A stretch of DNA of 64,000 nucleotides from Mesorhizobium sophorae (GCF_002270415.1 NZ_NNRI01000012.1:248001-312000), one strand, 5' to 3'. Numbered from the stretch's first letter, positions 24,370 through 34,539 are shown. Made by a program: numbers and translations. The notes: a model not told the origin generated them from the sequence alone.

Positions 24370-25860
24370 TTACTGCTCATAATTGTCTCGCACCAGCCGG
24401 TCGAGCAGCCTGACGCCGAAACCGGAACCCCAGGACTGGTTGATCTCGTTCGATGGCGAGCCCATCGCCGTGCCGGCAATGTCGAGATGCGCCCAGGGGG
24501 TCTCCTTGACGAAACGCTGCAGGAATTGCGCGGCGATGATGGCACCGCCATAGCGGCCGCCAATGTTCTTCATGTCGGCATTCTTGGAATCGATCAGCTT
24601 GTCGTATTCGGCGCCGAGCGGCATGCGCCACAGCCGCTCCTGCGTCGCCTGCCCCGCCGCCGTCAGCCTTTGCGCCAATTCGTCATTGTTGGAAAACAGG
24701 CCGGCATGGTGCTGGCCAAGCGCCACCATGATGGCGCCGGTCAGCGTCGCCAGATTGACCATGAATTTCGGCTGGAAACGGTCGTTGCAGTACCACAGCG
24801 CGTCGGCTAGCACGAGGCGGCCTTCGGCGTCGGTGTTGAGCACCTCGATGGTCTGCCCCGACATAGAAGTGACGATATCGCCGGGGCGCTGGGCATGGCC
24901 GTCGACGGCGTTCTCGACCAGGCCGATGACGCCGACGACATTGGCCTTTGCCTTGCGGGCGGCCAGCGCATGCATCAGGCCGGTGACGGCGGCGGCACCA
25001 CCCATGTCGCCCTTCATGTCCTCCATGCCGGAGGCCGGCTTCATCGAATTGCCGCCGGTGTCGAACGTGACGCCCTTGCCGACGAACGCAACCGGACTGT
25101 CCTTTGGCTTACCGCCGTTCCACTGCATGATCGCCATGCGGGCGCCGCGCGGCGAGCCCTGCGCGACACCGAGCAGCGAGCCCATGCCGAGCTTCTTCAT
25201 CTCCTTCTCGGCCAGGATCTCGACCTTGACGCCGAGCGCCTCGAGTTCCTTGGCGCGGGCGGCGAACTCAACCGGCCCAAGCACGTTTGCCGGTTCGTTG
25301 ACCAGGTCGCGCGCCAGAAGCACGCCGTCCATCACCGCCTCGGCGTCAGCGAAGGCCTTCTTCGCAGCGGTCGGAGCGGCGGTGTGGATGGTGACCTTGA
25401 CCGGCTTTTTCGGCTCGGCCTCGTCCTTGTCCTTCCTGGTCTTGTACTTGTCGAAGGCATAGCTGCGCAGAAGAATGCCTGCCGCGAGGCTTGCCGCCTC
25501 CTTGCCGCTCGGCGAGGCGCCGACGATTTCGAGCACCACGGCCACGTCGGTCGCCTTGCGCAGCGACCCGGCAATGGTGCCGCCAAGCTTCAGCCACGCA
25601 TATTCGTCGAGCCCCGACACCTTGCCGGCGCCGATCGCCACCAGCCTGTCGAGCGACGCTCCTTCGGGCGCCAGAACTTCGACGGTGCTGGCGAACTTGC
25701 CGGTGAATTCGGCGACCGGAAAGGCCCGCTCCAATGTCTTGCCCGGATCGCAAGCCTTGGCGGCGTCGCTCAGGCCGCCCTCATCCGCCGACAGCACGAA
25801 GACCGTGCCATTCTTGGGTACGGAAAATTTGGCGAAGGCGATCGAAGGTCTTTGGCTCAT
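24370..25860 (-). CDS. pepA: Leucyl aminopeptidase (M17)
   Basis: 496 residues from the ATG at 25860 (AGGAC six bases upstream; adjacent ATG at 25863). Two-metal M17 aminopeptidase, hexameric, removing N-terminal residues. The signature NTDAEGRLVLADAL is present, with VGKGVTFDTGGNSMKPASGM (metal-binding Lys/Asp) before it. Upstream in-frame extension to 26007 lacks homology. First gene of pepA-holC; divergent from lptF. Confidence 0.96.
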   Translation of the reverse strand: MSQRPSIAFAKFSVPKNGTVFVLSADEGGLSDAAKACDPGKTLERAFPVAEFTGKFASTVEVLAPEGASLDRLVAIGAGKVSGLDEYAWLKLGGTIAGSLRKATDVAVVLEIVGASPSGKEAASLAAGILLRSYAFDKYKTRKDKDEAEPKKPVKVTIHTAAPTAAKKAFADAEAVMDGVLLARDLVNEPANVLGPVEFAARAKELEALGVKVEILAEKEMKKLGMGSLLGVAQGSPRGARMAIMQWNGGKPKDSPVAFVGKGVTFDTGGNSMKPASGMEDMKGDMGGAAAVTGLMHALAARKAKANVVGVIGLVENAVDGHAQRPGDIVTSMSGQTIEVLNTDAEGRLVLADALWYCNDRFQPKFMVNLATLTGAIMVALGQHHAGLFSNNDELAQRLTAAGQATQERLWRMPLGAEYDKLIDSKNADMKNIGGRYGGAIIAAQFLQRFVKETPWAHLDIAGTAMGSPSNEINQSWGSGFGVRLLDRLVRDNYEQ

Positions 25861-26211
25861 CATGTCCTGCTTTCGGAAAATGCGTAGCTTTTGGGGAAGT
25901 GGTTCGAAGCGATGCGCGACATTTGGTCGTTTTCCCGCATTTGGCAAGACTTTGCCAAATTCGCACCCCATATGACCAACGGAATCGATGGTGATTCTTC
26001 GCGGCACGGCCCCGCTTTTTGCCGCAACTTGTTGTTAACCATCGATGTTTTCCCTTTCTTATCCATTGCCGCCGACACTCCGACCGCCGGGGCGCGCGCA
26101 ATGTGGGACGGAACCGGATCGACCATCCATGGAGCCAGTTGTGCAGGCGCCGCCGGACAGCTACCTTGTGCGGTGGCATGATGCCGTTCGAGAAAATCGA
26201 GAAAAGCCTTC
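25861..26211. other. Divergent promoter region of pepA and lptF
   Basis: 351 bases. Must hold promoters for both directions. A single TTAACCAT lies at 26035-26042, but without the rest of the 14-21 kb element. I see no supported gene here. Confidence 0.4.
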
Positions 26212-27408
26212 ATGAAGGTCATTGAACGCTACATCATGCGCCGCGCTTTCGTGGTCTTCCTGGCTGCGCTGGTATGGACGCTGGCCATCGTATGGACGAC
26301 GCAGGTGCTGGCCAAGATCGACCTGGTCACCGACAGCGGCCAGTCGTCGCTGACCTTCTTCGAGGTGGCCGCTCTCATCCTTCCCTCCATCATCCCGATC
26401 GTCGTGCCCTTTGCCGTGGTGGTGGCGGTGGCACAGACACTCAGCGTCATGAATTCGGATTCCGAGCTCGCCGTCGTCAACGCCGCGGGCGCCTCGCGCT
26501 GGACGATCGTGCGGCCGATCATGCTTCTGGCACTCGCGGCCAGCGTCTTTTCCTTTGCCGTCGACAATGGCATCGACCCTTATGCTCGGCAGAAGAACCG
26601 GGCGCTGGTGGCGGCGTCGCACGCGGACCTGCTGTCGCTGATCATCCAGGAAGGCACCTTCCGCAAGATCGAGGATGGGTTGTTCCTGCAGATCGGCGAG
26701 CGGCTTCCCGACAATCGGTTGGGCGGTATCTTCGTCGCGGATTCGCGCGAAGAAGGGGTCAACCTCGTGTACTACGCCAAGACCGGCAGCATCATCGAAC
26801 GCGGCGGCGAAAAGGTGCTGATGATGAATGACGGCGTCATTCATCGCAAAACACTGACCGGCGACCTGTCGGTCATCCGGTTTACATCCTATGCCTTCGA
26901 CATGTCGGCCTTCATGGCGGCGGCCTCGGAGGTGACGCTGCTGCCGAAGGACCAGACGACGCAGTACCTGCTCAATCCAAACCCCAACGACAAGAACTAC
27001 CAGCAAATCCCGCTTGAATACCGGGCCGAGCTCAACCAGCGGTTTTCGGAATGGGCCTATTCCATCGTCTTCGCACTGATCGCGCTCGCGGTCGCCGGGG
27101 ACGCGCGCTCGCACCGCGAGGCACGCGTCAATCCGCTGATCACGGCGATTTCAGTATCGCTGTTCGTGCGCTGGCTGGGCTTCTTTGCCGCCAGCAAGGC
27201 CGATGAGGTCCCGCAATATGCCTATATGGTCTACGGCGTGCCCATCGTGGCATCGGCGGTGGCGATCTGGTTCATCGTATCCAACCGGACCTTGGAACTG
27301 CCGGTAGCCTGGGCGGACTGGATGACCAATTTCGCCACCCGCATCGGTGACAGCTGGAACGCGCTGAAGCTGCGTTTGTCCGGCACTTCAGGGCAAGGGG
27401 TCAGCTGA
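26212..27408 (+). CDS. lptF: LPS export ABC transporter permease LptF
   Basis: 398 residues. Inner-membrane subunit with LptG and LptB moving LPS to LptC. Six helices in 3+3 layout around a periplasmic beta-jellyroll (about residues 125-270). YIMRRAFVVFLAALVWTLAIV and the coupling segment VVNAAGASRWTIVRPIM are typical. Its stop overlaps the lptG start by one base (TGATG). Confidence 0.94.
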   Translation: MKVIERYIMRRAFVVFLAALVWTLAIVWTTQVLAKIDLVTDSGQSSLTFFEVAALILPSIIPIVVPFAVVVAVAQTLSVMNSDSELAVVNAAGASRWTIVRPIMLLALAASVFSFAVDNGIDPYARQKNRALVAASHADLLSLIIQEGTFRKIEDGLFLQIGERLPDNRLGGIFVADSREEGVNLVYYAKTGSIIERGGEKVLMMNDGVIHRKTLTGDLSVIRFTSYAFDMSAFMAAASEVTLLPKDQTTQYLLNPNPNDKNYQQIPLEYRAELNQRFSEWAYSIVFALIALAVAGDARSHREARVNPLITAISVSLFVRWLGFFAASKADEVPQYAYMVYGVPIVASAVAIWFIVSNRTLELPVAWADWMTNFATRIGDSWNALKLRLSGTSGQGVS

Positions 27409-28490
27409 TGGGCTGGACGCTGGGCCGCTATTTCTTCTTCCGCTACGTGACGATCACCTTCTGGTTCTTCATCGGCCTCCTGGCGCTGGTGTTCCTTATC
27501 GATTTCACCGAGCTTTCCGGCCGCACCACCGGCCTGCCCGGCTTCACCTACGGGACGGCGGTGGCCATATCCGGGCTGCGGATGCCGATGATCATGCTGC
27601 AGACGGTGCCGTTTGTCGGCCTCTTCTCGGCGATGGCGACGCTGGTGTCGCTCAACCGTCGCTACGAACTGGTCATCGCGCGTTCCGCCGGCGTGTCGGC
27701 CTGGCAATTCCTGTTGCCCTGCTGCATCGGAGCATTGCTGTTCGGCGTCCTGTCGGTTGGCGCCATCAATCCACTCGCCGCGCACGCCTTTTCCTGGTCC
27801 GAGCAGATCGAAACCGAGCTGCGCTCCGGCAAATCGAACACGGTTTCGGCCGATGCCGCACCCTGGATCCGGCAGAAAACCAGCTCCGGGGACACCATCA
27901 TCGGTGCGCGTGCCATCCTCAACCAAGGCCTCGAGATGGCCGATGTCGTCTTTTTCGTTCTCGACCCGCAAGGCAACATCGTCGAGCGCAAGGATGCCGC
28001 GCGCGCCTTCCTGCGCGACGGCTATTGGGAATTGCAGGACGTCAGGACGTTCCAGAACGGCACGATCCAGGCAGCGACAAACGATCGCGTGCCGACCAAT
28101 CTGAAGCCCGAATTCGTGCAGGAGCGGCTGGCGCGCCCCGAAACCATTCCGTTTTATGATCTGCCCGGAAAGATCGAGGTTGCCCGTTCCTTCGGCCTCA
28201 AGGCAAATGCCTTTGCCATGCAGTTTGATTCGCTGGTGGCGTTGCCGTTCCTTCTCGTCGCCATGACGCTGATTGCGGCAACGGTATCAATGCGATTTGC
28301 TCGGATGGGACAGTCAGCGACGATGATTCTGGGTGGCATCGTCGCCGGCTTTCTGCTTTATGTCGTTTCGGTTCTGGTGAAGGCATTCGGCGTGGCGGGA
28401 TTTGTGCCGACTGTCGTAGCCGCCTGGGTCCCGGTCGTGGTGGCTATGTTCTTCGGGGTGACTTTCCTGCTATACAAGGAAGACGGCTAG
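27408..28490 (+). CDS. lptG: LPS export ABC transporter permease LptG
   Basis: 360 residues, paralogue and partner of LptF. Coupling segment VIARSAGVSAWQFLLPCCIG, periplasmic jellyroll in the middle, three C-terminal helices ending VVVAMFFGVTFLLY. It is second in lptF-lptG-lptD-surA-pdxA-rsmA; the lptD GTG overlaps its stop by one base. Confidence 0.94.
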   Translation: MGWTLGRYFFFRYVTITFWFFIGLLALVFLIDFTELSGRTTGLPGFTYGTAVAISGLRMPMIMLQTVPFVGLFSAMATLVSLNRRYELVIARSAGVSAWQFLLPCCIGALLFGVLSVGAINPLAAHAFSWSEQIETELRSGKSNTVSADAAPWIRQKTSSGDTIIGARAILNQGLEMADVVFFVLDPQGNIVERKDAARAFLRDGYWELQDVRTFQNGTIQAATNDRVPTNLKPEFVQERLARPETIPFYDLPGKIEVARSFGLKANAFAMQFDSLVALPFLLVAMTLIAATVSMRFARMGQSATMILGGIVAGFLLYVVSVLVKAFGVAGFVPTVVAAWVPVVVAMFFGVTFLLYKEDG

Positions 28491-30925
28491 TGAGGGAGGC
28501 GTTTTTGCCCAGCAACAGGCAGGCCGGTTTGGCGCGCCTCTATGCGGCTAGCGCCTTGGCGTGCCTGCTTGCCTGCGCCGTGCCGATGCCCGCGCTTGCG
28601 CAGGACGTCAGCGACATGGCGGCCACGGTTCCGTCCGGCTCGCAGATGCTGCTGGCGGCCGACACGCTGGTCTACAACAACGACAACCAGACGGTGACCG
28701 CCGTCGGTGGCGTGCAGATCGACTACGGCGGCAATCGCCTTGTCGCCCAGCGGGTCGAATACAACCGCAACACCAAGCGGATGGTCGCTAGCGGCAATGT
28801 CGAGGTCGTCAACAGCGACGGCACCAAGATCAATTCGGAACATATCGACATCACCGATGATTTCGCCGACGGCTTCGTCAACGCTTTGCGCGTCGAAACC
28901 ATCGACAAGGCCTATTTTGCCGCCGAAAGCGCCGAGCGCATGGGCGGCGTGCTGACCACGTTCCACAATGGCGTCTACACCGCCTGCGAACCGTGCGAGG
29001 ACAAGCCCAACAAGGCGCCGACATGGCGCGTCAAGGCCAGGAAAATCATCTGGAACGGCGAGAAGAAGACGGTTCGCTTCGAGAATGCGAATTTCGAGTT
29101 CTTCGGCTTCCCCCTTGCCTACCTGCCCGCGTTTGAGATTGCCGACCCGACAGTGAAGCGCAAGAGCGGCTTCCTGATCCCCAGCATCGTCTACAAGAGC
29201 GATCTCGGCGTCGGCGTAAAGGTTCCCTATTATTTCGCCTTGTCACCGACCTACGACCTGACCGTCACCGGCACCGGCTACACCAAGCAAGGCTTCCTCG
29301 GCGAGGCCGAGTGGCGCCAGCGCTTTAACAATGGTCAGTACAGTTTGAAGATTGCCGGGATCCAGCAGCGGGATCCTGATGCCTTCCTGGACACGGATGC
29401 ATTCCCAGCCACTGCTGGCCACAACATCAATTCGGGTGAAGCTGGCGATCCGAACAAATTCCGCGGCATGATGGGCACCCAGGGGCAGTTCGCCATCAAT
29501 CCGCGCTGGAATTTCGGCTGGGATGTGCTGCTGCAGACCGACAAGAACTTCTCGAACACCTACGGCATCGACAGGTACGGCAGCAGCGTCCACCAGTCGT
29601 CGGTCTACCTGACGGGTCTCAACGGCCGCAACTATTTCGACCTGCGCGCCATGCACTTCGAGGTGCAGGAAGATACGCCCAACAGCAATATCTCCGCACG
29701 CAGCAACCAGCAGCCCTGGGTGCTGCCGACGCTCGACTACGCCTATATTCCCGACATATCAGTGGCCGGCGGTCAGTTGTCACTCAATGCCAACGCGCGC
29801 GTCATCCGCCGCGACGATCTCGATCAGACCTACTTCACCCCCTACACACCGGCGTCGGGCGTCCAACGTGTCCGCGGCATCGAAGGCGAATCCGGACGTC
29901 TCACCACCGAGGCCGAGTGGAAGCGGTCCTTCGTCACCGATAATGGGCTGGTGCTGACGCCGTTGCTCGCGCTGCAGGGCGATGTCGACTACGTCAACGC
30001 GTCATCGGCTTCGCTTGCCGCAGTCAACCAGATGGCAACGAATTTGGGCCAGCAGGACGATATGCGTTCCTCGTTTGCTCGTTTCATGGCGACCGCCGGG
30101 CTCGAAATGCGTTGGCCGGTGCTGTTTTCGAGCGCCAATTCGAGCCATGTGGTCGAGCCGATGGCACAGGTCTTCATGCGCCCGAACGAGCAATATGTCG
30201 GCGGGCTTGCTGTTCCCAATGAAGACGCCCAAAGCATGGTCTTCGACGCGACCACGTTGTTCGAACGCGACAAGTTTTCCGGCTACGACCGTGTCGAAGG
30301 CGGTTCGCGCGCCAATGTCGGCCTGCGCTATTCCGGCTCCTACAACAATGGCTGGGGCACCAATGCCATTTTCGGCCAGTCCTATCAGATTGGCGGCGAG
30401 AATTCCTTCGCCGCGCCGGATCTGGTCAATGTCGGCGCCTTTTCGGGCCTCGACAACACCAAGTCGGACTATGTCGGCCTGTTTGGCGTCAACAGCCCCA
30501 ATGGCTTTGCTGCCTCGGTTAGCGGCCGGTTCGACGAACAGAGCTTTGAAATGCGCCGCGGCGAGCTAAAGGCCGCCTATACCGGCCTGCCGGTATCGCT
30601 GACCGCCAAATACGCCTTCATCCAGGCACAGCCGCTTTACGGTTTCACGACCGACCGCCACGAAGTCACGCTTGGTGCGTCGACGCATCTCGCTGAGAAC
30701 TGGCGCGTCTTCGGGACCGGAACCTATGATTTGCAGGAAAGCCTGCTGGTCAGCGACGGCGTCGGCTTCGCCTACAACGATTCCTGCTTCACCTATCTGA
30801 TGACGTACTCGCAGTCGCGCGACCTGAACACTCGGGAGGTGTCGCAGACCATCGGCTTCAACCTGTCGTTCCGTACCCTCGGCGATTTCGGCTCGTCGAG
30901 CAGTGCCATCGACACGATCCAGTAA
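28490..30925 (+). CDS. lptD: LPS-assembly outer-membrane protein LptD
   Basis: 811 residues. Signal peptide ending PMPALAQ near residue 37, an OstA/LptA-like jellyroll (about 50-170: NNDNQTVTAVGGVQIDYGGN) and a large beta barrel. Cys pair TACEPCED before the barrel and a Cys in the barrel C-terminus (YNDSCFTYLM) could form the disulfides LptD needs. GTG at 28490 overlaps lptG; a TTG at 28505 with GGGAGG five bases upstream may be the true start and gives a better signal peptide. Confidence 0.95.
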   Translation: MREAFLPSNRQAGLARLYAASALACLLACAVPMPALAQDVSDMAATVPSGSQMLLAADTLVYNNDNQTVTAVGGVQIDYGGNRLVAQRVEYNRNTKRMVASGNVEVVNSDGTKINSEHIDITDDFADGFVNALRVETIDKAYFAAESAERMGGVLTTFHNGVYTACEPCEDKPNKAPTWRVKARKIIWNGEKKTVRFENANFEFFGFPLAYLPAFEIADPTVKRKSGFLIPSIVYKSDLGVGVKVPYYFALSPTYDLTVTGTGYTKQGFLGEAEWRQRFNNGQYSLKIAGIQQRDPDAFLDTDAFPATAGHNINSGEAGDPNKFRGMMGTQGQFAINPRWNFGWDVLLQTDKNFSNTYGIDRYGSSVHQSSVYLTGLNGRNYFDLRAMHFEVQEDTPNSNISARSNQQPWVLPTLDYAYIPDISVAGGQLSLNANARVIRRDDLDQTYFTPYTPASGVQRVRGIEGESGRLTTEAEWKRSFVTDNGLVLTPLLALQGDVDYVNASSASLAAVNQMATNLGQQDDMRSSFARFMATAGLEMRWPVLFSSANSSHVVEPMAQVFMRPNEQYVGGLAVPNEDAQSMVFDATTLFERDKFSGYDRVEGGSRANVGLRYSGSYNNGWGTNAIFGQSYQIGGENSFAAPDLVNVGAFSGLDNTKSDYVGLFGVNSPNGFAASVSGRFDEQSFEMRRGELKAAYTGLPVSLTAKYAFIQAQPLYGFTTDRHEVTLGASTHLAENWRVFGTGTYDLQESLLVSDGVGFAYNDSCFTYLMTYSQSRDLNTREVSQTIGFNLSFRTLGDFGSSSSAIDTIQ

Positions 30926-31015
30926 CAGTCGGCGACATCGTTTCGCCGCATAGGGCTGGCACGGATTTCGTGCACCCGGAACGCATGAATTGGGCGGAAC
31001 CGGGATAGAATTGGG

Positions 31016-31954
31016 ATGCCAACGATGAGGAAATATCTGTTTTCAGCAGGGTTCGCGCTGCTTTTGGCGGCGACGTCCGTGTCGGTCACCGTGATGACGC
31101 CGCCGGCTTTCGCCAGCGAGATCAAATATGTCGTCAATGACGTTCCGGTCACCTCCGGTGACATCGCGCATCGCGCCGCCTTCTTGAAGCTGCAGCGCAA
31201 GAAGGGCGATGCCGCCCAGGAAATGATCGACCAGACACTGCGGCTGGCCGAGGCCAAGCGGCTTGGTATCCGCATCAGCGATGCGCAGGTCGAGGCTGCC
31301 TACCAGCGCTTTGCCTCGAACAACAAGATGCAGCTCAGCCAGCTCGACGGCGTCATGGAGAAATCAGGCGTCACCAAGGGCCACTTCAAGGAATTCATCC
31401 GCGCCCAGATGGCCTGGAACCAGGCCTTGAGCGCGCGTTACCGTTCTGGCGATGGCACCGGCGCCGTCAGCGAGCAAGACCTTGTCAGGAAGATGCTCGA
31501 AAAAGGCGGCTCCAAGCCGAGCGCTACCGAGTACATGCTGCAGCAGGTCATCTTCGTGGTACCAGCCGCCGAGCGTAGCGCGACGCTGGCCAAACGCAAG
31601 CGTGAGGCTGACGCCATGCGCGCCCGCTTCAACGGCTGCAGCACGACGCATGAGTTCGCCAAGGGCCTGATCGACGTCACCGTTCGTGACCTGGGCCGGG
31701 TGCTGGCGCCGCAACTGCCGTCGGACTGGGCCGAGCAGATCAAGGCAACCAAGGTCGGTGGCGCAACCGTCACGCGCGAGACCGAACGCGGCGTCGAATT
31801 CATCGGCATCTGCTCGTCGCGCGAAGTCTCGGACGATAAGGTTGCCCAGATGGTGTTCCAGAGCGAAGGCTCAGGTGGTGACAAGAACGCCGATGAGCTC
31901 AGCAAGAAATATGTCGACGAGTTGAAGGCGAAAGCCCGCATCGTCAAGCGCTGA
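31016..31954 (+). CDS. SurA-like periplasmic chaperone/peptidylprolyl isomerase
   Basis: 312 residues. Signal peptide ending PPAFAS near residue 36. The SurA N-domain pattern EIKYVVNDVPVTSGDIAHRAAFLKL is clear. A parvulin-like region (about 165-285) is poorly conserved, so isomerase activity is uncertain. SurA helps fold barrel proteins such as LptD, encoded just upstream. ATG at 31025 is an alternative start. Confidence 0.85.
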   Translation: MPTMRKYLFSAGFALLLAATSVSVTVMTPPAFASEIKYVVNDVPVTSGDIAHRAAFLKLQRKKGDAAQEMIDQTLRLAEAKRLGIRISDAQVEAAYQRFASNNKMQLSQLDGVMEKSGVTKGHFKEFIRAQMAWNQALSARYRSGDGTGAVSEQDLVRKMLEKGGSKPSATEYMLQQVIFVVPAAERSATLAKRKREADAMRARFNGCSTTHEFAKGLIDVTVRDLGRVLAPQLPSDWAEQIKATKVGGATVTRETERGVEFIGICSSREVSDDKVAQMVFQSEGSGGDKNADELSKKYVDELKAKARIVKR

Positions 31955-31955
31955 C

Positions 31956-32984
31956 GTGGGCAGCACAGTGAGTGCGCTCGCCTTGAGCGCCGGCGATCCG
32001 TCCGGCATCGGGCCGGAGATCGCGATTGCCGCTTTCATGGCGCGCGAGGCCGCAGCCTTGCCTCCCTTCTATCTGCTCGCCGATCCGGCGCTGATCGCCT
32101 CCCGGGCCCGCCTCCTCGGCATTTCGTTGCCGGTCGTTGAAACGACACCCGCGAAAGCGGCGCAAGTGTTTGGCCGCGCCCTGCCGATCGTGCCGCTGGC
32201 TGCTCGCTGCATCGACAGCCCCGGCCGGCCGGACCCGGCCAATGCGGCCGCCACCATCGAAGCCATCGACCGCGCCGTCGCCGACTGCCTTGCCGGCGAC
32301 GCCGCCGCTGTCGTCACCTGCCCGATCGCCAAGAAGCCCCTCTACGATGCCGGCTTTGGCTTTCCCGGCCACACTGAATATCTGGCGCATCTGTCGGCCC
32401 GACACACTGGCGTCGAGGCGATGCCGGTGATGATGCTGGCCGGCCCCGAGTTGCGCACCGTCCCCGTCACCATACACATCGCGCTGGCGGCGGTGCCCAA
32501 GGCGCTGACCACCGAATTGATCGTCGCGACCGCCCGCATCACCGCTGCCGACCTCATCGGCCGCTTCGGCATCGCCAGGCCGCGGCTGGCCATTGCCGGG
32601 CTCAATCCGCATGCGGGTGAAGGCGGTGCCATGGGCCTCGAGGACGAGCGCATCGTGCGCCCGGCGGTCGACATCCTGCGAGCCGAAGGCATCGACGCTT
32701 TCGGCCCCCTGCCCGCCGATACATTGTTCCACGCCCGGGCCCGGGCCGGCTACGATGCGGCCCTGTGCATGTATCACGACCAGGCGCTGATTCCGGCCAA
32801 GGCACTGGCCTTCGACGAGGCGGTCAATGTCACGCTCGGCCTGCCCTTCATTCGCACCTCGCCCGACCACGGTACGGCCTTCGACATTGCCGGCAAGGGC
32901 GTGGCGAGGCCCGACAGCCTGATGGCGGCGCTGAAGCTCGCCAGGCGATTGGCCGACAGCGGCACGAGGGCCGCCGCAGTATGA
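31956..32984 (+). CDS. pdxA: 4-hydroxythreonine-4-phosphate dehydrogenase
   Basis: 342 residues. Pyridoxal phosphate synthesis. SAGDPSGIGPEIA at the N-terminus, FPGHTEYLA (metal-binding His), GLNPHAGEGGAMG and MYHDQALIPAKAL are PdxA hallmarks. Starts at a GTG one base after the surA stop. Common alphaproteobacterial order surA-pdxA-rsmA. Confidence 0.95.
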   Translation: MGSTVSALALSAGDPSGIGPEIAIAAFMAREAAALPPFYLLADPALIASRARLLGISLPVVETTPAKAAQVFGRALPIVPLAARCIDSPGRPDPANAAATIEAIDRAVADCLAGDAAAVVTCPIAKKPLYDAGFGFPGHTEYLAHLSARHTGVEAMPVMMLAGPELRTVPVTIHIALAAVPKALTTELIVATARITAADLIGRFGIARPRLAIAGLNPHAGEGGAMGLEDERIVRPAVDILRAEGIDAFGPLPADTLFHARARAGYDAALCMYHDQALIPAKALAFDEAVNVTLGLPFIRTSPDHGTAFDIAGKGVARPDSLMAALKLARRLADSGTRAAAV

Positions 32985-33009
32985 GCGCTTCCTGCCTGAG
33001 CCTGCGCGC

Positions 33010-33843
33010 ATGAGCATCGATGGGCTGCCGCCGCTGCGCGAGGTGATCGAGCGTCATGGGCTGCAGGCAAAGAAGGCGCTCGGCCAGAATTTCCTGTTCG
33101 ACCTCAACCTCACCGGCAAGATCGCCCGCACCGCCGGCGACTTGTCCAATGCAACCGTGATCGAGGTCGGTCCCGGCCCTGGCGGGCTGACCCGCGCATT
33201 GCTCGCCAACGGGGCGCGCCAGGTCATTGCGATCGAGCGCGACGAACGCTGCCTGGCGGCGCTCGCGGAAATATCGGATCATTATCCCGGCCGGCTGGAG
33301 GTTGTATCCGGCGATGCGCTGAAGACGGACTTCGCAGCCCTTGCCGATGGGGGAGCCGGCGGCCCGGTCAAGATCATCGCCAACCTGCCCTACAATATCG
33401 GCACGGAGCTGCTGGTGCGCTGGTTGACGGTCGGCGAATGGCCGCCCTTCTATGCATCGATGACCCTGATGTTCCAGCGCGAGGTGGCCCAACGCATCGT
33501 CGCCACTCCCGGCAGCGATGCCTATGGCAGGCTTGGCGTGCTGGCCGGCTGGCGCACACAGGCCAGGATCGCCTTCGACGTGCCGCCCCAGGCGTTCACA
33601 CCGCCGCCCAAGGTCACCTCTTCTGTGGTGCATCTGGAGCCGCGCGCGACACCCCTGCCCGCCGATGTGAAAAAACTCGGCCGCGTCACCGAAGCCGCCT
33701 TCGGCCAACGCCGCAAGATGCTGCGGCAGAGTGTGAAAAGCCTCGGCGGCGAAGCTTTGCTCGAACACGCCGGCATCGATCCGACACGCCGCGCGGAAAC
33801 ACTCAGCGTCGAGGAATTCGTGCGCCTGACCAACACGATGTAG
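33010..33843 (+). CDS. rsmA: 16S rRNA (A1518/A1519-N6)-dimethyltransferase
   Basis: 277 residues. KKALGQNFLFD at the N-terminus, SAM loop EVGPGPGGLTRALL and catalytic NLPYNIGT are definitive. Dimethylates two adenines in helix 45 during 30S maturation. Last gene of the lpt operon, convergent with gmk 36 bases away. Confidence 0.96.
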   Translation: MSIDGLPPLREVIERHGLQAKKALGQNFLFDLNLTGKIARTAGDLSNATVIEVGPGPGGLTRALLANGARQVIAIERDERCLAALAEISDHYPGRLEVVSGDALKTDFAALADGGAGGPVKIIANLPYNIGTELLVRWLTVGEWPPFYASMTLMFQREVAQRIVATPGSDAYGRLGVLAGWRTQARIAFDVPPQAFTPPPKVTSSVVHLEPRATPLPADVKKLGRVTEAAFGQRRKMLRQSVKSLGGEALLEHAGIDPTRRAETLSVEEFVRLTNTM

Positions 33844-33845
33844 CT

Positions 33846-33876
33846 TTCTTCTCCCTGTTCACAGGGGAAGGAAGAA
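33846..33876. terminator. Possible hairpin between rsmA and gmk
   Basis: Imperfect stem of TTCTTCTCCCTG with CAGGGGAAGGAAGAA and a TTCA loop. It lies between two convergent genes. No T run on the plus side, so the call is weak. Confidence 0.4.
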
Positions 33877-33879
33877 GCA

Positions 33880-34536
33880 TCAGCCGGTCTTCTCATCCAA
33901 CAGTCCCGAGACGAAATCGAACAGGCCGGGCCGGCGATCGCGTCTCAGCCGCTCGGCGACGACGATGCCGCGCACTTCGGCGAAGGCGCGATCGAGGTCG
34001 TCATTGACGATGACGAAATCATATTCCTTCCAGTGCTCGATCTCGTTGCGGGCGTTTTTCAGCCGCGTCTCGATCACCGCCTCCTGGTCTTCGGCGCGAC
34101 GCTTCAGCCGCGCCTTCAATTCCTTCATCGACGGCGGCAGGATGAAAATCGAGACGATATCGGCACGCATCTTCTCCTTGAGCTGCTGTGCGCCTTGCCA
34201 GTCGATGTCGAACAGCATGTCGCGCCCTTCAGCCAGCGCCAGTTCGGCCGGCTCGCGCGGTGTCGCGTAGCAATTGCCGTGCACTTCGGCCCATTCCAGC
34301 AGGGCGTCGGAATCGCGCAGCCGCTCGAAATCGCGCATTGTCCGGAAATGGTAGTGAACACCTTCGATCTCACTGCCGCGGCGCGGTCTGGTGGTGACCG
34401 AGACCGACAGTTCGAGGCTGGAATCGCTTTCCAGAAGGTTGCGCGCGATCGTCGACTTGCCGGCGCCGGACGGCGACGACAGGACGAGCATCAGGCCCCG
34501 GCGGCGAATGCGGGACCCTAAATCCTTGGCAACCAT
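33880..34536 (-). CDS. gmk: Guanylate kinase
   Basis: 218 residues. P-loop LSSPSGAGKSTIARNL, GMP-binding TTRPRRGSEIEGVHYHF, and DIDWQGAQQLKEK. Converts GMP to GDP with ATP. Start at 34536, three bases after yicC, so co-transcribed. Confidence 0.96.
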   Translation of the reverse strand: MVAKDLGSRIRRRGLMLVLSSPSGAGKSTIARNLLESDSSLELSVSVTTRPRRGSEIEGVHYHFRTMRDFERLRDSDALLEWAEVHGNCYATPREPAELALAEGRDMLFDIDWQGAQQLKEKMRADIVSIFILPPSMKELKARLKRRAEDQEAVIETRLKNARNEIEHWKEYDFVIVNDDLDRAFAEVRGIVVAERLRRDRRPGLFDFVSGLLDEKTG

Positions 34537-34539
34537 CGG

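Noticed and set aside
26035..26042. A TTAACCAT 8-mer upstream of lptF as another member of the polysaccharide promoter element
   Set aside because: It lacks the GGTTAA partner, the TTAA-N7-TTAA box and a positioned TTGACT; a lone 8-mer can be chance.
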